From Kitasatospora sp. NBC_01246 (GTDB lineage Bacteria; Actinomycetota; Actinomycetes; Streptomycetales; Streptomycetaceae), in the NCBI RefSeq assembly GCF_036226505.1, contig NZ_CP108484.1:8155501-8219500 (forward strand): DNA of 64,000 nucleotides, in the 5' to 3' direction. The notes under the pieces were generated by a model, which worked only from the letters and a program-made list of their open reading frames with translations, ran no database searches and was not told the DNA's origin. Shown here in pieces: positions 38,574-47,379 of the stretch. Position numbers and translations under genes: made by a program. Each line of letters opens with the position of its first letter. Positions within the stretch are counted from its first letter, which is position 1.

Positions 38574-39824
38574 ATGCCCTCGTCGATCCACCGACAGTCC
38601 CTGGCAGCCACGTTCGGGCTGCTGCTGGCCATGGTCGCGACCTTCGCCTGGGGACCGGCCCAGGCCACGGCGGCCCCGACCTCCGTTCAAGCAGTGAACT
38701 TCGAGGACAACTTCGACGGCCCCGCCGGGTCGGCGGTCGACGCGGGCAGGTGGCAGACCGAGACCGGCGACAACGTCAACAACCACGAGCGCCAGTACTA
38801 CACGGCCGGCAACGCGAACGCCGCGCTGGACGGCCAGGGCCACCTGGTGATCACGGCGCGCCGCGAGAACCCGGCCAACTACCAGTGCTGGTACGGAACC
38901 TGTCAGTACACCTCGGCCCGGCTGAACACCTCCGGCCGGTTCGCCCAGGCCTACGGGCACGTCGAGACCCGGATGAAGGTCCCGCGCGGCCAGGGCATGT
39001 GGCCGGCCTTCTGGATGCTGGGCAACGACATCGGCCAGGTCGGCTGGCCGAACAGCGGCGAGATCGACGTCATGGAGAACGTCGGCTTCGAGCCCGGCAC
39101 GGTGCACGGGACCATCCACGGCCCCGGCTACTCGGGCAGCGGCGGCATCGGCGCCGGGTACAGCCTCCCGGGCGGCCAGGCCTTCGCGGACGCCTTCCAC
39201 ACCTTCGCCGTCGACTGGGCGCCCGACTCGATCTCCTGGTCCGTGGACGGCACGGTCTACCAGCGCCGCACCCCGGCCGATCTCGGCGGCCGGAGCTGGG
39301 CGTTCAACAAGCCCTTCTTCCTCATCCTCAACCTCGCCGTCGGCGGCTACTGGCCCGGTGACCCGGACGCCGGCACCGCCTTCCCGCAGCAACTGGTCGT
39401 GGACTACGTGCGGGTGACCACCTCCGGCGGCACCCCCACGGGCGGCACCCTGACCGGGCTGGCGGGCAAGTGCCTGGACGTGGCCGCCGCGGGCACCGCC
39501 AACGGCACCCAGGTCCAGCTCTACACCTGCAACGGGACGGCCGCGCAGCGCTGGACGGTCGGCACCGACGGCACGGTGCGCGCGCTCGGCAAGTGCCTGG
39601 ACGCCAATGCCGCGGGAACCGCGGACGGCACCAAGGTGCAGCTGTGGGACTGCAACGGCACCGGCGCCCAGCGCTGGTCGTACAACGCGGCCACCCGCGA
39701 CCTGGTCAACGTGCCGGCGAACAAGTGCCTGGACGTGGCCGGCAACAACCCGGCCGATGCCACCGCGACCCAGCTCTGGACCTGCACCGGGGCCGGCAAC
39801 CAGAAGTGGACGCTGAACCCCTGA
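38574..39824 (+). CDS. Secreted GH16 glucanase with CBM13 lectin domain
   Basis: 416-residue secreted enzyme. A signal peptide (1-34, ending ATAAP) precedes a family-16 glycoside hydrolase whose catalytic motif is GEIDVMEN near residue 163, with the two Glu and the Asp intact. After a Gly/Thr linker a ricin-B (CBM13) trefoil follows with repeats of GKCLDVAAAG and QLWTCTGAGNQKW. It should cut beta-1,3 or mixed-link glucans outside the cell. ATG at 38574 is used; TTG at 38568 is possible. Confidence 0.93.
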   Translation: MPSSIHRQSLAATFGLLLAMVATFAWGPAQATAAPTSVQAVNFEDNFDGPAGSAVDAGRWQTETGDNVNNHERQYYTAGNANAALDGQGHLVITARRENPANYQCWYGTCQYTSARLNTSGRFAQAYGHVETRMKVPRGQGMWPAFWMLGNDIGQVGWPNSGEIDVMENVGFEPGTVHGTIHGPGYSGSGGIGAGYSLPGGQAFADAFHTFAVDWAPDSISWSVDGTVYQRRTPADLGGRSWAFNKPFFLILNLAVGGYWPGDPDAGTAFPQQLVVDYVRVTTSGGTPTGGTLTGLAGKCLDVAAAGTANGTQVQLYTCNGTAAQRWTVGTDGTVRALGKCLDANAAGTADGTKVQLWDCNGTGAQRWSYNAATRDLVNVPANKCLDVAGNNPADATATQLWTCTGAGNQKWTLNP

Positions 39825-39880
39825 CGAACAGCGCCGTGCCCCGGTCGCCGGAGGGCGGCCGGGGCACGGCGGTTCGTCAG
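39821..39880. terminator. Bidirectional terminator between GH16 and katG
   Basis: Arms 39821-39844 and 39859-39880 pair over about 22 bp with a small bulge. The stem begins in the stop codon of the GH16 gene and ends 18 bp before the katG stop, so it can serve both convergent genes. Confidence 0.85.
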
Positions 39881-39897
39881 GGTCGGGTGACCCGCGG

Positions 39898-42129
39898 TCA
39901 GCGCAGGTCGAAGCGGTCGAGCTCGGACACCTTGGTCCAGGCCGCGACGAAGTCCGTCACGAACTTCTCCTTCGCGTCGTCGCTCGCGTAGACCTCGGCG
40001 AGCGCCCGCAGCTCCGAGTTGGAGCCGAACACCAGGTCGGCGCGGGTGCCGGTCCAGCGGACCTCGCCGGTGACGGCGTCCCGGGCCTCGAAGGTGTTCG
40101 CGTCCGCGGTGGTGGCCTTCCACGTCGTGCCCAGGTCGAGCAGGTTGACGAAGAAGTCGTTGGTCAGCCGGCCGGGGGTGTCGGTCAGGACGCCCAGCGA
40201 GGACTGCTGGTAGTTGGCGCCCAGCACGCGCAGGCCGCCGACCAGGACGGTCAGCTCCGGGGCGCTCAGGGTCAGCAGGTTGGCCCGGTCCAGCAGCAGG
40301 TACTCGGCCGGCAGCCGGTTGCCCTTGCCCAGGTAGTTGCGGAACCCGTCGGCGGTCGGCTCCAGCGCCGCGAAGGACTCGACGTCGGTCTCGTCCTGGG
40401 CGGCGTCCACCCGGCCCGGGGTGAACGGCACCACGACCGGGAAGCCGGCGTCGGCGGCGGCCTTCTCCACACCGGCCGCGCCCGCGAGGACGATCAGGTC
40501 GGCGATCGAGATCGCCCTGCCGTCCGTCCGGCCGGCGTTGAACGAGTCGCGCACGCTCTCCAGGGTGCGCAGCACGGTCGCCAGCTCGTCGGGCCCGTTG
40601 ACCTCCCAGCCGCTCTGCGGTTCCAGCCGGATCCGGGCGCCGTTGGCGCCGCCGCGCAGGTCACTGCCGCGGAACGTGGAGGCCGAGGCCCAGGCGGTGG
40701 AGACCAGCTGGGCGACGGTCAGGCCGGAGGCCAGCACCTGCTGCTTGAGGGCGGCGATGTCCGCGGCGTCGACCAGCTCGTGCGTGACGGCGGGCAGCGG
40801 GTCCTGCCACAGCAGGGTCTCCGACGGGACCTCGGGGCCGAGGTAGCGCACGACCGGACCCATGTCGCGGTGGGTGAGCTTGAACCAGGCCCGAGCGAAG
40901 GCGTCCGCGAAGACCGCGGGCTCGGCCAGGAAGCGCCGGGAGATCTGCTCGTAGACCGGGTCGACCCGCAGCGCGAGGTCGGTGGTCAGCATGGTCGGCG
41001 CGTGGGTCTTCGAGCCGTCGTGCGCGTCCGGGACGGTACCGGCGCCGCCGCCGTCCTTGGGCCGCCACTGGTGGGCGCCGGCCGGGCTCTTGAACAGCTC
41101 CCACTCGTAGCCGAAGAGGATCTCGAAGAAGGTGTTGTCCCAGGTGGTGGGCGTGGTGGTCCAGATGCCCTCAAGGCCGCTGGTGATCGTGTCGTCGCCC
41201 TTGCCGGTGCCGTAGGTGCTCTGCCAGCCCAGGCCCTGCAGCTCCAGCGGGGCGGCCTCGGGGTCGGGGCCGACGTTGTCGGCCGGGCCCGCGCCGTGGG
41301 TCTTGCCGAAGGTGTGGCCGCCCGCGATCAGGGCGACGGTCTCCTCGTCGTTCATCGCCATCCGGCGGAAGGTCTCGCGGATGTCGCGGGCCGCGGCCAT
41401 CGGGTCCGGGGTGCCGTTGGGGCCTTCCGGGTTGACGTAGATCAGGCCCATCTGGACGGCGCCCAGCGGGCTCTCCAGGTCACGGTCGCCGGTGTAGCGC
41501 TCGTCGTCGAGCCAGGTCGTCTCGGGGCCCCAGTAGACGTCCTCCTCCGGCTCCCAGACGTCCTCGCGACCGCCGCCGAAGCCGAAGGTCTGGAAGCCCA
41601 TCGTCTCCAGCGCGACGTTGCCGGCCAGGATCAGCAGGTCGGCCCAGGACAGGCTCTGGCCGTACTTCTTCTTCACCGGCCACAGCAGGCGGCGGGCCTT
41701 GTCGAGGTTGGCGTTGTCCGGCCAGCTGTTCAGCGGCGCGAAACGCTGCTGGCCGGCACCGGCGCCGCCGCGGCCGTCGCTGATCCGGTAGGTGCCCGCG
41801 CTGTGCCAGGCCATCCGGATGATGAAGGGGCCGTAGTGGCCGAAGTCGGCCGGCCACCAGTCCTGCGAGGTGGTCAGCACCTCGGCGAGGTCGCGCTTGA
41901 CGGCGGCGAGGTCGAGCGTCTTGAACGCCTCGGCGTAGTCGAAGTCCGCACCGAGCGGGTTGGCCACGGCCGGGTTCTTGGCAAGGATCTTCAGGTTGAG
42001 CCGGTCCGGCCACCACTGGCGGTTTCCACCGCCCTGGGTCGGGTGCGCGGCGCGCCCGTGGGCGACGGGGCAGCCTCCTCCCCCCTCCGCCTTCGCATCG
42101 GTGACGATCGCGTCGTGGTTCTCAGACAT
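39898..42129 (-). CDS. katG: Catalase-peroxidase
   Basis: 743-residue bifunctional haem catalase-peroxidase. The distal site IRMAWHSAGTYR has R105, W108 and H109. The Met-Tyr-Trp adduct partners are in MGLIYVNPEGPNG and RRMAMNDEETVAL, and the proximal His is in ALIAGGHTFGKTHGAGP. The C-terminal half is the usual degenerate duplicate. It detoxifies hydrogen peroxide in the cytosol. It is divergent from a Fur-family gene, a pairing often seen for peroxide-responsive control. Confidence 0.96.
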   Translation of the reverse strand: MSENHDAIVTDAKAEGGGGCPVAHGRAAHPTQGGGNRQWWPDRLNLKILAKNPAVANPLGADFDYAEAFKTLDLAAVKRDLAEVLTTSQDWWPADFGHYGPFIIRMAWHSAGTYRISDGRGGAGAGQQRFAPLNSWPDNANLDKARRLLWPVKKKYGQSLSWADLLILAGNVALETMGFQTFGFGGGREDVWEPEEDVYWGPETTWLDDERYTGDRDLESPLGAVQMGLIYVNPEGPNGTPDPMAAARDIRETFRRMAMNDEETVALIAGGHTFGKTHGAGPADNVGPDPEAAPLELQGLGWQSTYGTGKGDDTITSGLEGIWTTTPTTWDNTFFEILFGYEWELFKSPAGAHQWRPKDGGGAGTVPDAHDGSKTHAPTMLTTDLALRVDPVYEQISRRFLAEPAVFADAFARAWFKLTHRDMGPVVRYLGPEVPSETLLWQDPLPAVTHELVDAADIAALKQQVLASGLTVAQLVSTAWASASTFRGSDLRGGANGARIRLEPQSGWEVNGPDELATVLRTLESVRDSFNAGRTDGRAISIADLIVLAGAAGVEKAAADAGFPVVVPFTPGRVDAAQDETDVESFAALEPTADGFRNYLGKGNRLPAEYLLLDRANLLTLSAPELTVLVGGLRVLGANYQQSSLGVLTDTPGRLTNDFFVNLLDLGTTWKATTADANTFEARDAVTGEVRWTGTRADLVFGSNSELRALAEVYASDDAKEKFVTDFVAAWTKVSELDRFDLR

Positions 42130-42287
42130 GGGAATCCTTCCGGGCCGGGCGGATCACGTTGTTCAGGAACGATCGAAGGGCGGAGCACCTGGGGGGGTCG
42201 TTCAATGAGGAGGACTAGCTCACCCGACGCGGAGGTGCTCACCGCCGTTCCGGAGCCTCACTGCCCCCTAGGCTATCGCCGGAACCG

Positions 42288-42315
42288 ATCCTACGATGGA
42301 CAGATTCCAAGTCAA
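42288..42315 (-). promoter_or_regulatory. Probable katG promoter
   Basis: On the minus strand TTGACT (42315-42310) and TAGGAT (42293-42288) are 16 bp apart, a good vegetative promoter with a leader of about 150 nt. Overlapping it, GGAAT (42308-42304), 18 bp and GTT (42285-42283) match the streptomycete thiol-stress sigma R motif. Confidence 0.6.
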
Positions 42316-42404
42316 GAACCACACCGAGTGACTATCCCGTCGGGGTTCGGAAGGCCACTGCTAGAATCCGGGGTTCCCCCATGAGCCTGAATAGGTGAAC
42401 CGAT

Positions 42405-42815
42405 ATGAGTGACCTGCTGGTACGGCTGAGAGGGCGCGGCTGGCGACTGACCGCCCAGCGGCGCGTCGTCGCGGAGGTCCTCGACGGCGATCACGTCCAT
42501 CTCACGGCCGACGAGGTGCACGCCCGCGCGGTCCAGCGGCTGCCGGAGATCTCCCGCGCGACCGTCTACAACACCCTCGGCGAACTGGTCGGCCTCGGCG
42601 AGGTCATGGAGGTCGCCACCGACGGCCGGGCCCGGCGCTACGACCCCAACGCCCACCGCCCGCACCAGCACCTGGTGTGCTCCGGCTGCGGCACGATCCG
42701 CGACGTCCACCCGGCCGGGGACCCGCTGGCCGACCTTCCGGCCGAGCAGCGGTTCGGCTTCGCCGTCGCCACCGCCGAGGTCACCTACCGCGGGATCTGC
42801 CCGGACTGCGCCTGA
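42405..42815 (+). CDS. Fur-family peroxide/iron regulator
   Basis: 136-residue Fur-family repressor. The winged helix carries RGRGWRLTAQRRVVAEVL and ISRATVYNTLGELVGLGEV. The metal site includes HRPHQHLVCSGCGTIRDV with the CxxC zinc pair, and a second pair is in ICPDCA at the end. Length and features match FurA/CatR proteins. It is divergent from katG and likely represses it. AGGTGA precedes the ATG. A TAGAAT hexamer at 42362-42367 is a plausible -10. Confidence 0.92.
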   Translation: MSDLLVRLRGRGWRLTAQRRVVAEVLDGDHVHLTADEVHARAVQRLPEISRATVYNTLGELVGLGEVMEVATDGRARRYDPNAHRPHQHLVCSGCGTIRDVHPAGDPLADLPAEQRFGFAVATAEVTYRGICPDCA

Positions 42816-42842
42816 CGCCCGGGGCCGACACCTCGCCGACCC

Positions 42843-42888
42843 GCCGAAGGGGCCGGCCGAACCCAAGGGTTCGGCCGGCCCCTTCGGC
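42843..42888 (+). terminator. Perfect 21-bp hairpin terminator
   Basis: Arms 42843-42863 and 42868-42888 are perfectly complementary, with a 4-nt loop CAAG, 27 bp after the Fur-family stop. This is one of the strongest hairpins in the window. Confidence 0.9.
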
Positions 42889-43086
42889 TGCGGTGCGGTC
42901 GGCGGACGGCCGCTCAAGGTGCTCGAACCGCTGCTGCTCTCGTCGACGACGATGATCGCCCCGCTGGAACTCGACGAACCACCGCCCCGGCCGGCGCCGT
43001 CGGTGCCGCCGTCGGCGACGAGGGCGCGGCCGTCGGGGCTGGATGCGTAGGCCGTCGGGGCTGGATGCGTAAAGGGCGGGACAGGG
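42889..43086. other. Gene-poor spacer with possible remnant
   Basis: The plus strand has an open frame from about 42912 to a TAG at 43049 rich in Leu, Ser, Thr and Pro, without start or family similarity. A perfect 22-bp tandem duplication (43028-43049 and 43050-43071) covers its end. Confidence 0.5.
43028..43071 (+). repeat. 22-bp perfect tandem duplication
   Basis: Two identical 22-bp units (43028-43049, 43050-43071) follow directly one after the other. They lie just before the operator of the MFS/TetR operon. Confidence 0.9.
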
Positions 43087-43130
43087 GGTGCACAAGCGTT
43101 TACCCTGGGATGGGTGAACGTCTGTGCACC
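43087..43130. promoter_or_regulatory. Long inverted-repeat operator of the MFS/TetR operon
   Basis: Arms of 19 bp (43087-43105 and 43112-43130) match at 16 positions around a 6-nt spacer and begin with GGTGCACA. They end 27 bp before the MFS start, so a bound repressor would block transcription or initiation. The TetR encoded second in the operon is the natural ligand. Confidence 0.85.
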
Positions 43131-43157
43131 CGTCTGTGGACCAGCGTCTGGAGCACG

Positions 43158-44657
43158 ATGACCCCGGTGACGGCCGAGCCCGGCCCGACCTCCCCCGTCC
43201 CGTCCGCCAGGACGCCGCGGGCCGATCTGATCGTGCCCGTCCTCGCCTTCTGCGGCGTCGTGGTCGCCGTCATGCAGACCCTGGTCGTGCCGCTGCTCCC
43301 GCACGTGCCCGCGCTGACCGGCAGTTCGCCGGGCGCGGCCGGCTGGCTGGTCACCGTCACCCTGCTGACCGGCGCGGTCTTCACGCCCGTGCTCGGCCGG
43401 GTCGGCGACATGTACGGCAAGCGCCGGGTGCTGCTCGCCTCGCTGGGCGTGCTCACCGCCGGGTCCGTGCTGTGCGCCGTGAGCTCGCAGATCGGCGTGC
43501 TGATCGCCGGCCGCGCGCTGCAGGGCGCGGCCCTCGCCGTCATCCCGCTCGGCATCAGCATCATCCGCGACGAACTGCCGCCCGAGCGCGTGCTGCCCTC
43601 CATCGCCCTGATGAGCTCCACCCTCGGCATCGGCGCCGCGATAGGGCTGCCGGTGGCGGCGCTGGTCGTGGAGAACTTCGACTGGCACACCATGTTCTGG
43701 GCCTCCGCCGCGCTCGGCGTGCTGGACATCGCCCTGGTGCTCCGGATCGTGCCGGAGTCGCCGCTGCGCTCCCGTGGGCGCTTCGACCTCCCCGGGACCC
43801 TCGGCCTCGGCGCCGTCCTGGTCGGCCTGCTGCTCGCGATCACCCAGGGCGCCGGCTGGGGCTGGACCTCGCCGCGCACGCTCGGCCTGCTCGGCGGCTC
43901 GCTGCTGCTCGGGCTGCTCTGGGGCCGGTACGAGCTGCGCACCGCCTCGCCGATGGTCGACCTGCGGGTCTCGGCCCGGCCCGCGGTGCTGCTGACCAAC
44001 CTGGCCGCGATGCTCATCGGCTTCGCCTTCTACGCGAACTCCCTGGTCACCGCGCAGATGGTGCAGGAGCCCAAGGAGACCGGCTACGGTCTCGGCGCCT
44101 CGATCGTGGTGGGCGGGCTCTGCCTGCTGCCGGGCGGCCTGGCGATGGTCGCGCTGTCCCCGCTGTCCGCCCGGATCTCCGCCAAGTACGGCCCCCGGAC
44201 GACGCTCGCCGTCGCGGCGTCCGTGATGGTGGTCGGCTACCTGGTGCGGTTCTTCACCAGTCACAGCCTCTGGCTGATCGTGGCCGGTGCCACCGTCGTC
44301 GCCTCCGGCACCGCCCTCGCGTACTCGGCGCTGCCCGCGCTGGTGATGCGGGCGGTGCCGGTCAGCGAGACGGGTGCGGCGAACGGGCTGAACACGCTGA
44401 TGCGCTCGGTCGGGCAGGCCTGCTGCAGCGCGGTGGTCACCGCCGTGCTCGCCCACGTCACGTTCACCGTCGCCGGGCGCACCGCCCCCACCCTGCACGC
44501 CTATCTGCTGATCTTCCTGATCGCGGCCGGGATGGCCGCCGCCGCGCTGGTCGCGACCCTCTTCCTGCCCGCCGGCCGCACGGCGCGCCCGGGCCCCGCC
44601 GCAGCCGGTACGGTCGGGGTGACGACCCCGGCGGCCCCGGCCCAGGAGAGCGCATGA
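43158..44657 (+). CDS. MFS drug exporter (DHA2-like, 14 helices)
   Basis: 499-residue major facilitator. About 14 hydrophobic helices can be counted. Motif A, GRVGDMYGKRRVLL, is near residue 82, and the antiporter-type motif C region LGIGAAIGLPVAALV is also present. A large Pro/Ala tail follows the last helix. Such proteins export toxic compounds with proton exchange. ATG at 43158 with GGAG eight bases upstream is chosen. It overlaps the following TetR by ATGA. Confidence 0.9.
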   Translation: MTPVTAEPGPTSPVPSARTPRADLIVPVLAFCGVVVAVMQTLVVPLLPHVPALTGSSPGAAGWLVTVTLLTGAVFTPVLGRVGDMYGKRRVLLASLGVLTAGSVLCAVSSQIGVLIAGRALQGAALAVIPLGISIIRDELPPERVLPSIALMSSTLGIGAAIGLPVAALVVENFDWHTMFWASAALGVLDIALVLRIVPESPLRSRGRFDLPGTLGLGAVLVGLLLAITQGAGWGWTSPRTLGLLGGSLLLGLLWGRYELRTASPMVDLRVSARPAVLLTNLAAMLIGFAFYANSLVTAQMVQEPKETGYGLGASIVVGGLCLLPGGLAMVALSPLSARISAKYGPRTTLAVAASVMVVGYLVRFFTSHSLWLIVAGATVVASGTALAYSALPALVMRAVPVSETGAANGLNTLMRSVGQACCSAVVTAVLAHVTFTVAGRTAPTLHAYLLIFLIAAGMAAAALVATLFLPAGRTARPGPAAAGTVGVTTPAAPAQESA

Positions 44658-45274
44658 CCATCGCCGACGAGACCGGCGCGACCGAACCGGCCACCGGGCC
44701 GGTGACCGGGCGGCCCGAACAGCTCGGCGAGGCCGAGCAGGGCACCGGGCGGGACGCGATCCTGCGCGCCGCCCGCCGGGCCTTCGCCCTGCGCCCCTAC
44801 GCCGACGTCACCATGCGGGGGATAGCGGCCGACGCGGGCGTCAGCCCGTCGCTGATCGTGAAGCGGTTCGGCAGCAAGGAGCACCTGTTCAACACCGTCG
44901 CCGACTTCGGGCCGGCGGCGGACGAGCTGTTCGCCGCCGAACCCGGCGCGCTGGGCCGCCACCTGGTGCTCACCGTGGTCCGGATGCGCCGGGAGCAGCG
45001 CGGCGACCCCCTGCTGCGCGTGGTCTTCTCGCTCGGCAACGACGACGAGCGGACCCTGCTGCGCGAACGGTTCCGCCGCCAGGTGACGGACCGCCTCGCC
45101 GCCTCCCTGCCGGGGCCGGACGCCGAACTGCGCGCCGAACTGATCGCCGGCCAGCTGCTCGGGCTCGGCGCGACGCTCAGCCTGCACCGCCCGGGCGCGG
45201 GCGACCGCGCCACCCCCGAGCGGCTGGCCGAGCTGTACGCCCCGGCGCTGCAACGGCTCGTCGACGGGGCCTGA
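44654..45274 (+). CDS. TetR-family repressor of the MFS operon
   Basis: 206-residue regulator with a 30-residue disordered N-terminus and a helix-turn-helix, AILRAARRAFALRPYADVTM then RGIAADAGVSPSLIVKRFG. The C-terminal half has TetR_C_17-like sequence (LRERFRRQVTDRLAASL). It is translationally coupled to the exporter and probably controls it through the inverted repeat at 43087-43130. Confidence 0.9.
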   Translation: MTIADETGATEPATGPVTGRPEQLGEAEQGTGRDAILRAARRAFALRPYADVTMRGIAADAGVSPSLIVKRFGSKEHLFNTVADFGPAADELFAAEPGALGRHLVLTVVRMRREQRGDPLLRVVFSLGNDDERTLLRERFRRQVTDRLAASLPGPDAELRAELIAGQLLGLGATLSLHRPGAGDRATPERLAELYAPALQRLVDGA

Positions 45275-45290
45275 GACCGGCCGGCCCCGT

Positions 45291-45326
45291 GCGGGCCCCG
45301 ACCGGTCACGCCGGTCGGGGCCCCGC
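45291..45326. terminator. Convergent terminator
   Basis: A 15-bp arm (45291-45305) pairs with 45311-45326 with one bulged base and a 5-nt loop, between the TetR stop (45274) and the convergent membrane-protein stop (45329). Confidence 0.8.
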
Positions 45327-45328
45327 CG

Positions 45329-46333
45329 TCAGGCCGGTTCGACCGGCTCCGGGGTGGTGGCGCGGGTGCGGCGCAGCGCGGCGAGGGCGGTGGCGACGGC
45401 CAGGAAGGCGGCGACGACCCCGGCGTCGCGTGCGAGTTCGGCGAACCTGATCGGCGGCGCCCAGTAGTAGGGCGGGGCCAGCATGGCGGTCCAGGGGAGG
45501 ACGGCCAGGGCGGCGCCGGCGGCCCGCAGCCGGTCGGGGCGGGCGGCGGCGAGCTGGACGAGGTAGGCGATCGTCATTACCAGGGCGGGCCAGGCCGTGG
45601 AGACGTCGAGGAGGGTCCGCAGGCTGTCGGAGAAGACGGGGTCGGAGAGGTCCCCGGGGCCTGCCCACGGCCAGCGCAGGACGAGCGCGGTCATCGGCAG
45701 TGCCACGGCGACGGCGGCGAGCGCCGCCCCGGTGCGGCCGCGCGCGGACCGGTCGACGGCGTCCGGCGGGGCGATCAGGACCGGCCCGGCGAGCAGCAGC
45801 CAGAGCGGGAGCAGGAAGACGTACTGGAGGAACGCCCCCGACGGGTACACGAGGAAGGCGGCCGGAGCGCCGGCCCCGGCGAGGACGCCGGCCAGGACCA
45901 GCAGCCGGGCGTGGCCCCAGCGCCCGAGCGCGGCGAGGACCAGCGCGAGGAGCCAGGGCGCGGTCTGCACCGCGCCCACCGTGGCGGTGGCCGTGGCGTT
46001 CGGGCTGAACAGGTCCACCCGGGGCACCGTGAGGAAGAGGCTCATCACCAGGTGCACGGTGGCCAGGGCCGCGCCGCCGGCGAGGGTGAACGGCGCCGCG
46101 CCGGCGAGGACGCGGCCGGCGGGGTCGCGTGAGCTGAGCCGGGTCCGCAGCCGGACGGCGTGCGCGGCGAGGGCCGTCCACTCGCGCAGGACGGTGCGGC
46201 GGTCGCCGTCCTGTACGGACTCCGCGAAGACGGCGGCGATCTCCTCGCCGTGCGAGGACCGGTAGGCGGCGGGGTAGAGCCCCAGCAGGGCGAGCCTGGC
46301 GGGCGGCGGGGTGGCCTGGGCGTGCGTGCTCAT
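45329..46333 (-). CDS. Polytopic membrane protein paired with PadR
   Basis: 334-residue protein. A cytosolic N-terminus of about 75 residues carries ALLGLYPAAYRSSHGEEIAAVF, a segment common in membrane proteins encoded next to PadR regulators. About seven to eight hydrophobic helices follow. Function is unknown. The start overlaps the PadR stop (ATGA), and both belong to one operon. It may act in membrane stress or transport under PadR control. Confidence 0.8.
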   Translation of the reverse strand: MSTHAQATPPPARLALLGLYPAAYRSSHGEEIAAVFAESVQDGDRRTVLREWTALAAHAVRLRTRLSSRDPAGRVLAGAAPFTLAGGAALATVHLVMSLFLTVPRVDLFSPNATATATVGAVQTAPWLLALVLAALGRWGHARLLVLAGVLAGAGAPAAFLVYPSGAFLQYVFLLPLWLLLAGPVLIAPPDAVDRSARGRTGAALAAVAVALPMTALVLRWPWAGPGDLSDPVFSDSLRTLLDVSTAWPALVMTIAYLVQLAAARPDRLRAAGAALAVLPWTAMLAPPYYWAPPIRFAELARDAGVVAAFLAVATALAALRRTRATTPEPVEPA

Positions 46334-46713
46334 GCGGTGGCTCCGTTCAGTCGGGGCGTGCTGAGGCCGGTCCCGCGGCCGGGGTTCGGCCCGCGGCCGA
46401 GGGCGAGCCTGCGGTCGGCCTCGGCGACGCCGGCGCGCAGGCGCTCCGTCTCCTCGCCGAGCACCTGCCGGCCCTCCTCGGTGAGGGCGAAGGTGCGGCG
46501 CATCCGGCCCGCGACGGTCTCCTCGTGGTCGATCCGGATCAGCCCCTGCTGGAGGAGGCGGTCCAGTGCCGTGTAAAGGGTGCCGGTGAGGAGCTTGGTC
46601 CGGCCGCCGGAGATGGCCAGCACCTCCTGGACGATCGCGTAGCCGTGCCGGGGGGCGTCGGCCAGCGCGGTGAGCACGAGCCTGGTCGGCTCCTGTAGTT
46701 GACGGTTAGCCAT
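46330..46713 (-). CDS. PadR-family repressor
   Basis: 127-residue winged-helix protein. The N-terminus LVLTALADAPRHGYAIVQEV and LLTGTLYTALDRLLQQGLI are the diagnostic PadR DNA-binding segments, followed by the wing RIDHEETVAGRMRRTFALTEEG. ATG at 46713 is chosen over one 4 codons upstream. A palindrome 11 bp upstream suggests autoregulation. Confidence 0.92.
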   Translation of the reverse strand: MANRQLQEPTRLVLTALADAPRHGYAIVQEVLAISGGRTKLLTGTLYTALDRLLQQGLIRIDHEETVAGRMRRTFALTEEGRQVLGEETERLRAGVAEADRRLALGRGPNPGRGTGLSTPRLNGATA

Positions 46714-46723
46714 GGGGGCGAGC

Positions 46724-46761
46724 ATAGCTAAATGATCAGAGTATGTCGATGATTAAGCTAT
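46724..46761. promoter_or_regulatory. PadR palindrome
   Basis: ATAGCTAAATGAT (46724-46736) and ATGATTAAGCTAT (46749-46761) form an inverted repeat matching at 11 of 13 positions with a 12-nt spacer, just upstream of the PadR start. It is strikingly AT-rich for this genome. Confidence 0.8.
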
Positions 46762-46783
46762 CGGGCCGTCAGAAGATAGCCGA

Positions 46784-46831
46784 CGGCGGCGCCGGGCCCG
46801 GGCACCTGGGGTGCCCGGCCCGGCGCCGCCG
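46784..46831 (-). terminator. Strong GC hairpin
   Basis: Arms 46784-46806 and 46810-46831 pair over about 22 bp with a tiny loop. It lies just after the stop of the amidohydrolase remnant and upstream of the PadR operon. Confidence 0.8.
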
Positions 46832-46847
46832 GATCGTGTCGGCCCGG

Positions 46848-47200
46848 TCAGAGGCCGGGGGAGCGGTGCGTCGGCCGCCCGTCCGCGACGGTCAACAGGG
46901 CCGGAAGTTCGGCCGGTTCGGTACTGGGGACGGTGAGGGGGTCGTCGGCCGGCACGGTCAGGTCGGCCCGGTGGCCGACGGCGAGGCGGCCGGCCGTCCC
47001 CTCCTCCCCGGCGGCCCGGGCGGGGTTGACGGTCATGCCCCGGAGGGCTTCCAGCGGGGTGAGCGCCTGCTCGATCCCGTGCGGCGGCTCGGTGAGGTCG
47101 CGGCTGGGGCGGCGGTGGCGGGATCCGGCCATCACGCCCAGCGGCGGGTAGGGGGCGATCGGCCAGTCCGAGCCGAGGACGACGGTGGCGCCGGGGCCAC
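46848..47200 (-). pseudogene. YtcJ-like amidohydrolase remnant (C-terminal 115 residues)
   Basis: The frame begins with VVLGSDWPIAPYPPLGVMAG and continues with TPLEALRGMTVNPARAAGEE and LAVGHRADLTV, the last quarter of a family-3 amidohydrolase like the intact one at 23735. No N-terminal metal-binding part is present upstream; that sequence is unrelated and lacks a start. Truncated pseudogene. Confidence 0.75.
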
Positions 47201-47379
47201 CCTGATCGCCGCCGGCCTGACGCGGGGCGCCGCCGGGTGCCGGCACCTCCGGTGAGCGGTCCGGGGTAGCCGGCCGGCTACGTGTCGTGGGTCTCATCGG
47301 GGGCCGTGGCCAGTTCGTCCGCGTCCCAATGTGGTGAGATGTGCGCGTCACAGAGTGATGGCGCTGACGGGGGTGCGTG

